Notes: generated by a model from the sequence alone, not told the origin. A DNA stretch of 46,358 nucleotides from Actinomycetes bacterium (GCA_021803215.1 JAJZLV010000144.1:1-46358); one strand, 5' to 3'; counted from the stretch's first letter, positions 31,641 to 43,488 are shown. Numbers and translations are program-made.

Positions 31641-32389
31641 GCGCCTCTCTTGCGGGAGGAGGCCCGGAGCCGGGCCGCCTCCACCAGTCCGACGAAAAGA
31701 GCCGGGTCGTCCCCGGCCTCCGGGTGCCACTGCACGGCGACGAGGAAGGGCAGCGAGGCGTCCTCGAGCGCCTCGATCACCCCGTCGGCGGCATAGGCGG
31801 CCGGCCGGAGCCCCTCTCCCACCTCTCCGACGCCCTGGTGGTGGTGGGTGGGCACCGAGCCCTTCTCCCACGAGAGCAGGGAGGCGAGCTTCGTCTCGGC
31901 CTCGATCGCGACCGGATGCTCGCCGTATCCGTCCGGGACCGGCGAGTGCTCCTCGTGTCCCACCACGTCGGGAAGGTGCTGGACGAGTGTGCCGCCCCGA
32001 GCGACGTTCAGCACCTGAAGACCGCGGCAGATGGCGAGAAGCGGGAGACCGCTCCTTTCTGCCTCGGCGACCGCCGCCAGTTCGAAGTTGTCCCTCTCAC
32101 CGCTCGCGACGACGGTCGCCGGGTGCGCCTCCTGGCCGTAAAGGGAGGGGGCGACGTCGTTTCCGCCCACCAGCACCAGCCCGTCCAGCTGGCCGAGGAG
32201 CTCGGCGGCCTCCTCCGGGCTGAGGGACTGGGGCGGCAGGAGCAGCGCCATGGCTCCGGCCGCCTCGATGGCGCGGAGGTAGCTCGAGGGCAGGACGCAG
32301 GCCAGGCGGTGCCAGTTCCCCCAGGCGGCCTCCTCCTCGTAGCAGGTGATGCCGATGATCGGCCGGACTGGAGCGCTCTCGCCCGTCAT
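31637..32389 (-). CDS. Gamma-glutamyl hydrolase, PuuD-like class I amidotransferase
   Basis: This 250-residue protein has the class I glutamine amidotransferase triad: the nucleophile Cys in LLAICRGLQVLNVARGG (about residue 119) and His-Glu in VAVQWHPEAGDD (about 219). PIIGITCYEEE opens the chain as in PuuD, which cuts gamma-glutamyl from gamma-glutamyl-GABA. GNDVAPSLYGQEAHP fits that family. It comes directly after the SDR gene (2 nt gap) and belongs with the GlnA4-type synthetase and aldehyde dehydrogenase, matching mycobacterial Rv2859c. The exact gamma-glutamyl compound is uncertain. Confidence 0.9.
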   Translation of the reverse strand: MTGESAPVRPIIGITCYEEEAAWGNWHRLACVLPSSYLRAIEAAGAMALLLPPQSLSPEEAAELLGQLDGLVLVGGNDVAPSLYGQEAHPATVVASGERDNFELAAVAEAERSGLPLLAICRGLQVLNVARGGTLVQHLPDVVGHEEHSPVPDGYGEHPVAIEAETKLASLLSWEKGSVPTHHHQGVGEVGEGLRPAAYAADGVIEALEDASLPFLVAVQWHPEAGDDPALFVGLVEAARLRASSRKRGA

Positions 32390-32391
32390 GG

Positions 32392-33165
32392 CTAGTCACC
32401 CTCGAGCGGAGTGACGTAGGCGGCGTGGATACCACCGTCCACGATGAAGCTCGAGGCGGTGATGAAAGAGGCGTCGTCGGAGGCGAGGAAGGCAGCGGCG
32501 GCCGCGATCTCCTCCGGCTCGCCGAAGCGGCCCATCGGCACGTGGACGAGCCGGCGGGCAGCCCGCTCCGGGTCCTTCGCGAAGAGCTCGCGCAGCAAGG
32601 GCGTGTTGACCGGGCCCGGGCAGATGGCGTTGACCCTCACATTCTTGCGGGCGAACTGGACGCCGAGCTCTCTAGAGAGCGCCAGGACGCCGCCCTTCGA
32701 GGCGGTGTAAGAGATCTGGGAGGTGGCCGCTCCAAGGAGGGCGACGAACGAAGCCGTGTTGATGACGCTCCCACCCCCGTGCTCGAGGAGGCGGGCGATG
32801 CCCGCCTTGCAGCAGAGGTAGACGCTCGTCAGGTTCACCTGCTGCACCCGCTCCCAAGCCTCCAGCTCGGTGGTGAGGATCGAGTCGTCCTCCGGTGGCG
32901 AGATGCCGGCGTTGTTGAAGCAGATGTCGAGCCGGCCGAAGGACGAGAGCGTGGTGTCGTAGATCCGCTCGACGTCGTCCTTGTCGGTGACGTCGGCCTC
33001 GACGAAGATCCCTCCCACCTTCTCGGCGAGGTCGGCCCCCTTCTCCTTCTCGAGGTCGACCACCGCGACCTTGGCGCCCTCGGCGGCGAACCGCTCGACA
33101 GAGGCCCGGCCGATCCCGCTCGCCCCGCCTGTGATGACCGCTACTTTCCCCTCGAGGCGTCCCAT
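32392..33165 (-). CDS. Classical SDR oxidoreductase (3-oxoacyl-ACP reductase-like)
   Basis: This 257-residue classical short-chain dehydrogenase has TGGASGIGRA for the cofactor, FNNAG, the active Ser in NTASFVALLGA, and YTASK with the catalytic Lys present (unlike the SDR at the left edge). ADVTDKDDVERIYDT and CPGPVNTPLLREL are standard. The ATG start lies 10 nt downstream of the aldehyde dehydrogenase stop. Its place in the glnA4 cluster matches mycobacterial Rv2857c, suggesting oxidation of an alcohol or amine-derived intermediate; the substrate is unknown. Confidence 0.93.
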   Translation of the reverse strand: MGRLEGKVAVITGGASGIGRASVERFAAEGAKVAVVDLEKEKGADLAEKVGGIFVEADVTDKDDVERIYDTTLSSFGRLDICFNNAGISPPEDDSILTTELEAWERVQQVNLTSVYLCCKAGIARLLEHGGGSVINTASFVALLGAATSQISYTASKGGVLALSRELGVQFARKNVRVNAICPGPVNTPLLRELFAKDPERAARRLVHVPMGRFGEPEEIAAAAAFLASDDASFITASSFIVDGGIHAAYVTPLEGD

Positions 33166-33175
33166 CTCGTCTTTC

Positions 33176-34537
33176 TCACTCTCCTGTTCTTATGAAGACG
33201 TTCTTCACTTCGCTGAAGTGCTCGAGGGCATCCGGCCCGAGCTCTCGCCCGAGCCCCGACTGCTTGAAGCCTCCGAAAGGCGTCCAGTAGCGGACCGACG
33301 AGTGGGAGTTGACCGAGAGGGTTCCCGTCTCGATCGCCCGGGCGACCCGGAACGCCCGGCCGACCTCTCTCGTCCATATCGAGCCCGAGAGACCATAAGG
33401 CGTGTCGTTGGCGATCTCTATCGCCTCCTGCTCGTCGTCGAAGGCGATGACCGAGAGGACCGGCCCGAAGATCTCCTCCCGACAGGCCCGGTCGCTTCGA
33501 TCGACCGGTGCCAGCACCGTCGGGGGGAACCAGAAGCCCTTCCCGCTCGGGGCGCTCCCCTGAAAGGCGACGTTGGCGCCAGGGCCGACATAGGAGGCCA
33601 CTCTGGCTCGTTGCTCGGCCGAGATGAGCGGGCCCATCTGGGTGGTCTCCGCCGACGGGTCTCCGACCTCGAAGCTCTTCACGGCCGGCTCCAAGAGCGA
33701 GAGGAACCGGTCGTAGACCGAGGCCTCGACCAGGAGGCGGGAGCGCGAGCAGCAGTCCTGCCCGGCGTTGTCGAAGACCGAGGCCGGGGCCGTCGAGGCC
33801 GCCTCCTCCAGGTCGGCGTCGGCGAACACGATGTTGGCGCTCTTGCCGCCGAGCTCGAGGGTGAGCCTCTTCACCTGTTCGGCACAGCCGGCCATGATCT
33901 TCTTTCCCACCTCGGTGGAGCCGGTGAAGCAGATCTTCCTCACCTTCTCGTTGGTGACAAAGCGCCAGCCCACGACGCTCCCCTTGCCCGGGAGCACCTG
34001 GAAGACGTCTTCTGGGATGCCGGCCTCACAGCAGAGCTCGGCTATGCGGATGGCGGTGAGCGGGGTCAGCTCGGCCGGCTTCAGCACGACGGCGTTGCCC
34101 GCTGCCAGGGCGGGCGCGAAGCCCCAAGAGGCGATCGGCATCGGGAAGTTCCACGGCACGATGACCCCGACCACGCCGATCGGCTCGAGAAAGGTGAGGT
34201 CCACCCCGCCCGGAACCGGGATCTGGCGGCCGAAGTTCCTCTCCGGGGCGCCCGAGTAGTAGGTGAGGACGTCGCGGACGTTCGCCGCCTCCCAGCGGGC
34301 GTTCGAGATCGTGTGGCCCGCATTTCGCACCTCGAGGAGGGCGAGCTCCTCGTTGGCGGCGTCTATCGCCTCGGCTGCTCGGATGAGAAGCCTCGACCGG
34401 TCGGCCGGGGCGACCCGCGCCCAGGCGACCTGGGCGCGGGCGGCTCGCTCGATGGCGGCGTCGGTGGCGGCGACGTCGAGCTCTTCGATCGTGGCGACGA
34501 TGCTCTCGTCGACCGGGCTCAGTACCTGTTGGCTCAC
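33176..34537 (-). CDS. NAD(P)-dependent aldehyde dehydrogenase
   Basis: This 453-residue enzyme oxidises an aldehyde to a carboxylate. Standard motifs are VIVPWNFPMPIASWGFAPAL (about residue 126), the glutamate in LTLELGGKSANIVF (about 230), the nucleophile Cys in NAGQDCCSRSRLLV (about 264), and EEIFGPVLSV. In context it probably oxidises a gamma-glutamyl aminoaldehyde, as PuuC does, or a related aldehyde. GTG start at 34537. It matches the position of aldC (Rv2858c) beside glnA4 in mycobacteria. It lies 43 nt after the glutamine synthetase-like gene. Confidence 0.94.
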   Translation of the reverse strand: MSQQVLSPVDESIVATIEELDVAATDAAIERAARAQVAWARVAPADRSRLLIRAAEAIDAANEELALLEVRNAGHTISNARWEAANVRDVLTYYSGAPERNFGRQIPVPGGVDLTFLEPIGVVGVIVPWNFPMPIASWGFAPALAAGNAVVLKPAELTPLTAIRIAELCCEAGIPEDVFQVLPGKGSVVGWRFVTNEKVRKICFTGSTEVGKKIMAGCAEQVKRLTLELGGKSANIVFADADLEEAASTAPASVFDNAGQDCCSRSRLLVEASVYDRFLSLLEPAVKSFEVGDPSAETTQMGPLISAEQRARVASYVGPGANVAFQGSAPSGKGFWFPPTVLAPVDRSDRACREEIFGPVLSVIAFDDEQEAIEIANDTPYGLSGSIWTREVGRAFRVARAIETGTLSVNSHSSVRYWTPFGGFKQSGLGRELGPDALEHFSEVKNVFIRTGE

Positions 34538-34580
34538 GTGGCTAGTCTCACATGACGGCGGCGGGTCAGAGGCACAGCCC

Positions 34581-35945
34581 TCAGAGGCGCTCGAAGCATC
34601 TGACTCTCTCCCAGTCGGTCACAGCCCTGGCGTAGGCGTCGAGCTCGACCCGGGCCATGTTGAGGTAGTGGGCGACCACCTCGTCCCCGAAGGCCGCCCG
34701 TGCGAGGGCGCTCTGCCCGAAGAGCCGGGCGGCCTCGCCGAGGCTCGTCGGGATCCGCTCCAGCTCGGCCGTGTAGGCGTTGCCGGAGAAGGCAGGCGGG
34801 AGCGGGAGCTCGTTCTCGATCCCGTCGAGACCGCCCGCCACGAGGGCCGCGATGGCCAGGTAGGGGTTGACGTCGCCGCCTGGCACCCGGCACTCGACCC
34901 GCAGCGACGGCCCGTGTCCGACGAGGCGGAAGGCACAGGTCCGGTTGTCCACCCCCCAGGCGACCGCCGTCGGGGCGAATGATCCGGGCGCGAAGCGCTT
35001 GTAGCTGTTGATGTTGGGAGCCAGGAGCAGGGTGAGCTCGGGAAGGCTGGCCAGCAAGCCGCCGAGGAAGGAGTCGAAGACGGGCGAGGTGCCGAACTCG
35101 CCCTCACCGGCGAAGAGGGAGCTCCCCTCCTCGTCCTGCAAGGAGAGGTGGATGTGGCAGCTGTTCCCCTCCCTCTCGTCGAACTTGGCCATGAAGGTGA
35201 GAGAGCAGCCCTCCTCGGCGGCGATCTCTTTCGCCCCGGTCTTGTACAGGACGTGCTCGTCCGCCTTCTCGAGGAGGGGTCCGTACCTGAAGGCAACCTC
35301 GTGCTGGCCGTAGTTGCACTCCCCCTTCACCGATTCGACCACCATGCCGGCACCCGACATCTCGCGCCGGATCCGCCCGAGGAGCGGCTCGAGCCGGCCG
35401 GTGCCGAGGATCGAGTAGTCGACGTTGTACTGGTTGCCGGGCACGAGACCCCGGTAGCCCTTCAAGAAAGCCTCCTCGAAGCTCTCCTTGAAGACGATGA
35501 ACTCGAGCTCTGTCCCGGCCATGCCGATCCAGCCCCGTGAGGCGAGCCGCTCGACCTGGCGAGAGAGGATCGCCCGCGGCGAGGCGTCGACGGGGCGGCC
35601 GTCCGGCCAGGAGAGGTCCGAGTGGCAGAGGGCGGTCCCTTCCTGCCAGGGGACGACCCTCAGGCTCGACAGGTCCGGCGTCATGACGAAGTCGCCGTAA
35701 CCGGTCTCCCACGACGACATGGCGTAGCCCTCGACGGTGTTCATCTCGACATCGACCGCCAAGAGGTAGCTGCAGGCCTCCGTGGCGTGCTCGACGATCT
35801 CGTCCAAGAAGAAGGCGGCATCGCAGCGCTTGCCCTGCAGCCGGCCCTGCATGTCGGTCATCGCCACGACAACGGTGTCGATGACGCCGCCGGCGACGAG
35901 GCTGCGCAGCTCGTCGAGGCTGAGGCGACCCCGCGGTCCGCTCAA
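34581..35945 (-). CDS. GlnA4-type glutamine synthetase family (gamma-glutamylamine synthetase)
   Basis: This 454-residue protein has the glutamine-synthetase catalytic fold but belongs to the non-GlnA1 branch. Metal- and ATP-binding segments are GTELEFIVFKESFEEAF, CNYGQHEVAFRYGPLLEKAD, CHIHLSLQDEEG and RVECRVPGGDVNPYLAIAAL. The tyrosine adenylylation loop of GlnA is not obvious. Related enzymes add glutamate to amines: PuuA acts on putrescine and Streptomyces GlnA4 on ethanolamine. It starts at TTG with GGAG about 5 nt upstream. First gene of the amine cluster; the 78-nt gap after the hydrolase gene may hold its promoter. Confidence 0.9.
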   Translation of the reverse strand: MSGPRGRLSLDELRSLVAGGVIDTVVVAMTDMQGRLQGKRCDAAFFLDEIVEHATEACSYLLAVDVEMNTVEGYAMSSWETGYGDFVMTPDLSSLRVVPWQEGTALCHSDLSWPDGRPVDASPRAILSRQVERLASRGWIGMAGTELEFIVFKESFEEAFLKGYRGLVPGNQYNVDYSILGTGRLEPLLGRIRREMSGAGMVVESVKGECNYGQHEVAFRYGPLLEKADEHVLYKTGAKEIAAEEGCSLTFMAKFDEREGNSCHIHLSLQDEEGSSLFAGEGEFGTSPVFDSFLGGLLASLPELTLLLAPNINSYKRFAPGSFAPTAVAWGVDNRTCAFRLVGHGPSLRVECRVPGGDVNPYLAIAALVAGGLDGIENELPLPPAFSGNAYTAELERIPTSLGEAARLFGQSALARAAFGDEVVAHYLNMARVELDAYARAVTDWERVRCFERL

Positions 35946-36023
35946 GGCTCCATCCGATCTGTCACCATCGGCTCCCCCGATCTCGGCCAGCTCCTAGAGC
36001 CGACAGTAAAGCACCTCGGCCCC

Positions 36024-38647
<2,624 letters not shown>

Positions 38648-39979
38648 TTACTTCTTGAACTGGGCCGGGATCTTGTTGAACCCACCCGTGTAGACCCGGA
38701 TCGGACCACGCAGCGTCGTGATCTCCCGCGGGGTGAGGACCTTTATCAACTTGCCGTCGCGCAAGATCTTCACCACCTCGGAGCCCGAGTAGCCGTAGTG
38801 GTCGACCCTCGAGTAGGTGAGCGGGACGAGACCCGGGTTGGGGAGCGACTTGCCGTAGCGCTCGAGGGCGTTCAGGAAGCTCTTCACCGTGAGGTTCTTC
38901 CCGGCCTTCTGGAGCGCCTCGACCGCCGTCACGCCGAGGGCGAAGCCGTACTCGCTGTTGCCGTCCCAGCGGAAGTGGGGGTCGTAGCGCCTGAGGATCC
39001 CCTTTGCGAGCTTGTTCCACGGGTTGCGGGCGAACGTCTCGGGCGGGAGGTAGGCGTTGGTCACCATGCCGTCCAGAAGTGACGCCCCGGCCTTCCCCTT
39101 CGAGAACGAGCTCAGCAGCCCGGTGAGAGTCGGTGGATCCGATCCGACCGAGGACACCACCCAGAGCGGGTGGTAGTGCAGCTCGGCGGCCGCCAAGAGG
39201 GCGAGCGCCGTCGCGGCCGGGATGGTGTAGAGGGCGACGACCTGGGCGCCGGCCGACTGGAGGGCGGCGATCTGGCTCCCGAGCCCGGCGCCGAGACCCT
39301 GCGGGGTGGCCTCGTAGTTCTGCGTGGCGACCACCTGGCGGTGCGGGATCTCTCGGTTGAGGCCCTTCACGCCGTCCTGGCCGAACTCGTCGTTCTGGTA
39401 GAGGTAGCCGACGCGCTTCCTCCCATAGTGCGCCTTTATATAAGCCCCGAGGATCTTGCCCTCGACGATGTAGTTCGGCTGCCAGCCGAAGGTGTAGGGG
39501 TACTGCTTCGGCTTGCTCCAGCAGGCACAGCCCGACTCGACGAAGACCTGCGGCACGTGGTGCTGGTTGAGATAGGCCTGCACCGACGTCTGGGTCGGCG
39601 TCCCGAGCCCCCCGAGGTCGGCGAAGATGTGGTCGTTCTGCACGAGCGCCCGGGTGTACTGCACCGTTAGGGTCGGGTCGTACTGGTCGTTCTTGATGAT
39701 GTACTTGATCTTCCGGCCGTAGATGCCGCCGTGGGCGTTCACATAGCTAAAGACGGCGTTGGTGGCCGGAGCGATCTCGTCGTAGCCCGGCGCGGCCGGG
39801 CCCGAGAGCGGCGTCGTGACGCCGAGCACGATCTGGTGCTTGCTCACTCCTGGGGTGCGCGCCGGCCTCAGGCTCGCCCCCGAGCTCGGGGCGACGAGCA
39901 GGGCCGTCGCCAACGCCGCGGCCCCTATTGCCGAGGCCACCGCCAAGGGACGACCCCGCAAGCGGATCGAGTATTTCAT
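38648..39979 (-). CDS. livK: Branched-chain amino acid/amide ABC transporter, substrate-binding protein
   Basis: The real product is about 443 residues, from the ATG at 39979 (AAAGGA about 8 nt upstream, overlapping the livM stop as ATGA). A Sec signal (SAIGAAALATALLVAP) lacks a lipobox Cys. The type I periplasmic-binding fold shows IVLGVTTPLSGPAAPGYDEI, KYIIKNDQYDPTLTV, YLYQNDEFGQDGVKGLNREI and DHYGYSGSEVVKILRDGKLI. The pair ESGCACWS (Cys-Ala-Cys) is conserved in some amide-type family members. It is the last gene of the operon, followed by a strong hairpin. Ligand cannot be told. Confidence 0.93.
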   Translation of the reverse strand: MKYSIRLRGRPLAVASAIGAAALATALLVAPSSGASLRPARTPGVSKHQIVLGVTTPLSGPAAPGYDEIAPATNAVFSYVNAHGGIYGRKIKYIIKNDQYDPTLTVQYTRALVQNDHIFADLGGLGTPTQTSVQAYLNQHHVPQVFVESGCACWSKPKQYPYTFGWQPNYIVEGKILGAYIKAHYGRKRVGYLYQNDEFGQDGVKGLNREIPHRQVVATQNYEATPQGLGAGLGSQIAALQSAGAQVVALYTIPAATALALLAAAELHYHPLWVVSSVGSDPPTLTGLLSSFSKGKAGASLLDGMVTNAYLPPETFARNPWNKLAKGILRRYDPHFRWDGNSEYGFALGVTAVEALQKAGKNLTVKSFLNALERYGKSLPNPGLVPLTYSRVDHYGYSGSEVVKILRDGKLIKVLTPREITTLRGPIRVYTGGFNKIPAQFKK

Positions 39980-41082
39980 GGTCGGGTCCTTTCTGGTGCT
40001 GTTGATGTGGAGGAGAGATCGAGATCGAGCGGCAAGACCGGCTCGAGCTCCGTCCGGCTCCGGCCCCGCCTGAGACGCCGGTAGCCGCCGGAGAGCCATC
40101 CCTGGATCCCCGTCGGGGCCGCCATCATCACGACGATGATGAGGAGCCCGAAGATGGCGCCCTGCACGTTGGCGGTGATGGCGCTCACCGAGGAGAAGTG
40201 GCTGGTGACGCTGTTGGTCCACTGGGGCACGTAGACGAGGGCAAGGGCGCCCCACCAGGCCCCGACGAGCGAGCCGGCCCCGCCGATCACCATCCCGGCG
40301 AGCAACTGGATCGACAGGAAGAGCGAGAAGCTGTTCGGGTTGACGATGCCGCTCCAGAGGGCGAACAGGCCCCCGGACAGCCCGGCCGTCCCGGCGGCGA
40401 GGGCGAAGGCAAGCACCCGCATGCGGTTCGGGTTGAGCCCGGAGGCCTGGGCGGCGATGTCGTCGTCGCGCACCGCCTTGAGGGCCCGGCCGTAGCGGCT
40501 CTTCATGAAGTTGGCGAGGACGATCATCGTCACGATGGCGCCGAACAGTGAGATCCAGGCCAGCCAGCGCTCGGGGTTGACCCCTCCCGGCGGGGTCGCC
40601 TGGTTGACGATGATCCCCGTGTCACCGTTGAAGAGGCTCGAGAACTTGGTGGGCAGGTCCTGAGCCGCCAGCGCCAGCGCCAGCGTGACGCCCGCCAGGT
40701 AAGGTCCTCGCAGACGGGTGGCGGGCAGGCCGACGACCGCCCCGAGCACGGTCGCCACCGCGATGCCGACGAGGATCGGCACTATGAGAGGCAACCTGAA
40801 GTGCTCCATCATCAGCCCGGCCCCGTAGGCGCCGACCGCCATGAAGGCCCCGTGCCCGAGCGAGATCTGACCGCTCACGCCGGTGAGGACCGAGAGCCCG
40901 GCGATGGCGATGGCATACCAGGCGATCTCGGAGATGATCGTGTTGTCGTAGAGGCTCACCGAGCTCGTGACGAGGTAGAGGACCGCGGCGGCGACGATCC
41001 CGAGAGCGATGTGCCAGGCGAGCGGCTGGCCCTGCAGGCCCTTGAGCCTCTCGGCGCCCGGAAGGCGATCGGCCCGGCTCAT
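39976..41082 (-). CDS. livM: Branched-chain amino acid ABC transporter permease LivM
   Basis: This 368-residue membrane permease starts at the ATG at 41082, overlapping the livH stop (ATGA); the track ORF adds about 131 shadow residues. It has about nine to ten hydrophobic helices, and the LivM signatures GVSGQISLGHGAFMAVGAYG (about residue 65) and LKAVRDDDIAAQASGLNPNR with the EAA-like loop. The C-terminal tail is basic. Partner of LivH in the membrane channel. Confidence 0.94.
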   Translation of the reverse strand: MSRADRLPGAERLKGLQGQPLAWHIALGIVAAAVLYLVTSSVSLYDNTIISEIAWYAIAIAGLSVLTGVSGQISLGHGAFMAVGAYGAGLMMEHFRLPLIVPILVGIAVATVLGAVVGLPATRLRGPYLAGVTLALALAAQDLPTKFSSLFNGDTGIIVNQATPPGGVNPERWLAWISLFGAIVTMIVLANFMKSRYGRALKAVRDDDIAAQASGLNPNRMRVLAFALAAGTAGLSGGLFALWSGIVNPNSFSLFLSIQLLAGMVIGGAGSLVGAWWGALALVYVPQWTNSVTSHFSSVSAITANVQGAIFGLLIIVVMMAAPTGIQGWLSGGYRRLRRGRSRTELEPVLPLDLDLSSTSTAPERTRP

Positions 41083-41957
41083 ACCCGCCTCGCCTTGGCG
41101 GCGGCGAAGAGGCCCTCTGGCCGGATCGATAGGACCACCACGAGAAGGACGGCGGCTCCGACGGTCTCCATGCTCGAGCCGAGATAGCCGCCGATATAGG
41201 AGATGCCGAGTCCTGTCAGGACTCCCCCGACCAGGGCGCCGACTGGGCTGTCGAGCCCGCCGAGGACGGCGGCGGCGAAACCGTAGACGAGGACCGGGTC
41301 CATCATGTTCGGCGAGAGCAGCAAGAGCGGGGCCACTAGCACGCCGGCGAGGGCGCCGGCGAAGGTGGCGAGCGCCCAGCCGACCGTGAGGAGCCGCCCG
41401 ACCCTCACTCCGAGGAGCCGGGCCACCTCCGGGGCAAAGGCGCTCGCCCGCATCTTGAGGCCGAGCGAGGTCCACCGGAAGAGCACGAGCATGAGCCCCA
41501 TGAGGACGAGGACCGAGACGAGGATGAAGATGTCGAAGCTCGAGAAGTCGAGATAGGTGTGGCCGACGGTTAGCCCGAGCTGCGAGAAGGCCGGCGTGAG
41601 ACCCCGGTCGGTCGATCCCCAGATGGCTCCGGCGACCGACTCGACCAGGATGAGCAGGCCGATCGTCACCACCACCGGGTTGAGCTCGGGCTTGCCGTAG
41701 AGCGGCCGCATGAAGACCCGCTCGGTGAGAGCGCCGAAGATGAGGCCGGCGGCCAGGGCGACGGCGAAGGCGACCCAGTAGTTGAGGGAGCGGTCGAGCA
41801 GCGTCGCCGCCACGTAGGTGGTGAGGGTGGCAAGAGCCCCCTGGGCGAAGTTGATCACCCGCGTGGCCCGCCAGATGAGAACTAGCCCGAGCGCCACCGC
41901 GGCATAGATGAGGCCGTAGGTGAGCCCGTTCAGCGTCAGGTCGATGAAGAGCGTCAC
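41079..41957 (-). CDS. livH: Branched-chain amino acid ABC transporter permease LivH
   Basis: This 292-residue permease shows the LivH N-terminal LTLNGLTYGLIYAAVALGLV, RVINFAQGALATLTTYVAAT, and GLKMRASAFAPEVARLLGVR for contact with the ATPases. The C-terminal helix includes FAAAVLGGLDSPVGALVGGV. It has about eight helices. The gene follows livF by 9 nt and overlaps livM by 4 bp. It makes the pore with LivM for uptake of the compound bound by LivK. Confidence 0.95.
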   Translation of the reverse strand: MTLFIDLTLNGLTYGLIYAAVALGLVLIWRATRVINFAQGALATLTTYVAATLLDRSLNYWVAFAVALAAGLIFGALTERVFMRPLYGKPELNPVVVTIGLLILVESVAGAIWGSTDRGLTPAFSQLGLTVGHTYLDFSSFDIFILVSVLVLMGLMLVLFRWTSLGLKMRASAFAPEVARLLGVRVGRLLTVGWALATFAGALAGVLVAPLLLLSPNMMDPVLVYGFAAAVLGGLDSPVGALVGGVLTGLGISYIGGYLGSSMETVGAAVLLVVVLSIRPEGLFAAAKARRV

Positions 41958-41966
41958 GTCATCTCC

Positions 41967-42701
41967 TCAGAATCCCAAGTAGCTGTGGCGCAGCTGGTCG
42001 TCTGCGGCCAATGTCTTCGGGTCGCCCGTTATGACGACCCTGCCGATGCTGAGCACCACCGCGGCGTCGGCGATCGAGAGCGCGCTCGTGGCGTTCTGCT
42101 CGACGAGCAGAAGCGTCAGGCCGTCGCGGCGGGAGAGCTCCTTCACCGTCCTCATGAGCTCGAGGGTGACGAGCGGTGCAAGGCCGAGGGAGGGCTCGTC
42201 GAGCAAGAGCAGCTGCGGACGGGCCACGAGGGCCCGAGCTATGACGAGCATCTGGCGTTCGCCACCCGACAGGGTGGCGGCCGGCCGACTGCGCCTCTCT
42301 GCGAGCGGCGGAAAGAGGTCGTAGGTGCGCTCTATGAGCTGGCGGAAGTCGGGCTGCCTCTTGCGCCAGAGCGCCCCGAGGCGGAGGTTCTCCTCGACGG
42401 TGAGCTCTGTCACCACTCCCCTTCCCTCCGGCACGTGGGCCACCCCGAGGCGGACCAGCTCCTCGGTCCGGCGGCCGATGAGCTCGTTCGAGGCCCAGCG
42501 GGCGCTCCCGCTCTTGACCGGCGCGAGGCCGGTCAGGGCCCGGAGCAGGGTCGTCTTCCCGGCACCGTTGGCGCCGAGCACAGCGGTGATCGAACCCTCC
42601 TCCGCCTTGAACGAGACCTCGGAGAGGGCGGCCACCGGCCCGTAGGAGACCGAGAGGCCCGAGACCTCAAGCACCGGCCGACTCGCTCTCGACCGAGGCA
42701 C
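41967..42701 (-). CDS. livF: Branched-chain amino acid ABC transporter ATP-binding protein LivF
   Basis: This ATPase of about 244 residues has Walker A GANGAGKTT (about residue 42), the signature LSGGERQMLVIARAL (about 145) and Walker B LLLLDEPSLGL, with VEQN after the H-loop region. LivF normally starts MLEV; here a GTG at 42674 would give exactly that start (VLEVSGLSVSYGP) and an 8-bp overlap with livG. The GTG at 42701 has GGAGG 9 nt upstream. Both are plausible. Confidence 0.94.
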   Translation of the reverse strand: MPRSRASRPVLEVSGLSVSYGPVAALSEVSFKAEEGSITAVLGANGAGKTTLLRALTGLAPVKSGSARWASNELIGRRTEELVRLGVAHVPEGRGVVTELTVEENLRLGALWRKRQPDFRQLIERTYDLFPPLAERRSRPAATLSGGERQMLVIARALVARPQLLLLDEPSLGLAPLVTLELMRTVKELSRRDGLTLLLVEQNATSALSIADAAVVLSIGRVVITGDPKTLAADDQLRHSYLGF

Positions 42702-43488
42702 CGAGATAGGCCTCCGTGACCGCGGGGTTAGCCTGCACCTCCGCCGGGGTGCCGGCGGCGATCACCTTGCCGAAGTCGAGCACGACGATCCGGTCGCAGG
42801 TGGCCATGACGAGGTCCATGTTGTGCTCGACGATGAGCACGCCCATCTCGCCCCGAAGCGAGGTGAGCAGCCGGCCGAGCTCTGCTATCTCGCCGGAGGA
42901 CAGGCCGCTCGCCGGCTCGTCCATCAACACGAGCTCCGGCCCGGCCACGAGTGCTCTCGCGATGGCGATCTTCTTCTGGACGGGATAGGGCAGGGCCCGC
43001 GGGTGCTGCTCGGCGAACTCCGCCACTCCGAGTCGCTCGAGGGCCTCGAGGGACCGCGCGCGAAGGCGTCGCTCCTCGCCCGCCGAGCGGGGCAGGCCGA
43101 GAAGCCCGGAGAGGACACCGGTTCGGGCGATCGGCTCGGCACCGACCATGACGTTCTCGACGGCGCTCAGGCCGGCGATCAGACCGACCCCTTGCAGGGT
43201 GCGGGCGATCCCGAGGTGGGCAAGTTGGTACGGCCGCTGGTGTCGCAGCTCGCGGCCTCGCCAGACGATCCGACCCGAGCTCGGGCGGACGAAACCACAG
43301 ACGACGTTGAACACGGTGGTCTTGCCAGCACCGTTCGGGCCGATGACCCCGAGCACCTCGCCGCTCGAGGCGGAAAAGGAGACCTCGTCGAGGACACTCA
43401 AGCCCCCGAAGCTCACTGTCACGGCGTCGACCTCGAGCGAGGCGGCCGATCGGTTGACCGCCCTCTTGGCCTCAGGCGGCGGCACCAC
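42667..43488 (-). CDS. livG: Branched-chain amino acid ABC transporter ATP-binding protein LivG
   Basis: This 273-residue ATPase is the first gene of the liv operon. Walker A is GPNGAGKTTVFNVVCGF (about residue 50), the LivG insertion LGIARTLQGVGLIAGLSAVE is present, and Walker B is LVLMDEPASGLSS. The ABC signature reads LPYPVQKKIAIARAL; the usual LPYGxQ lost its Gly to Pro. GTG start with GGAG 4-5 nt upstream. A leader of about 145 nt separates it from the predicted promoter. Confidence 0.94.
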   Translation of the reverse strand: MVPPPEAKRAVNRSAASLEVDAVTVSFGGLSVLDEVSFSASSGEVLGVIGPNGAGKTTVFNVVCGFVRPSSGRIVWRGRELRHQRPYQLAHLGIARTLQGVGLIAGLSAVENVMVGAEPIARTGVLSGLLGLPRSAGEERRLRARSLEALERLGVAEFAEQHPRALPYPVQKKIAIARALVAGPELVLMDEPASGLSSGEIAELGRLLTSLRGEMGVLIVEHNMDLVMATCDRIVVLDFGKVIAAGTPAEVQANPAVTEAYLGASVESESAGA

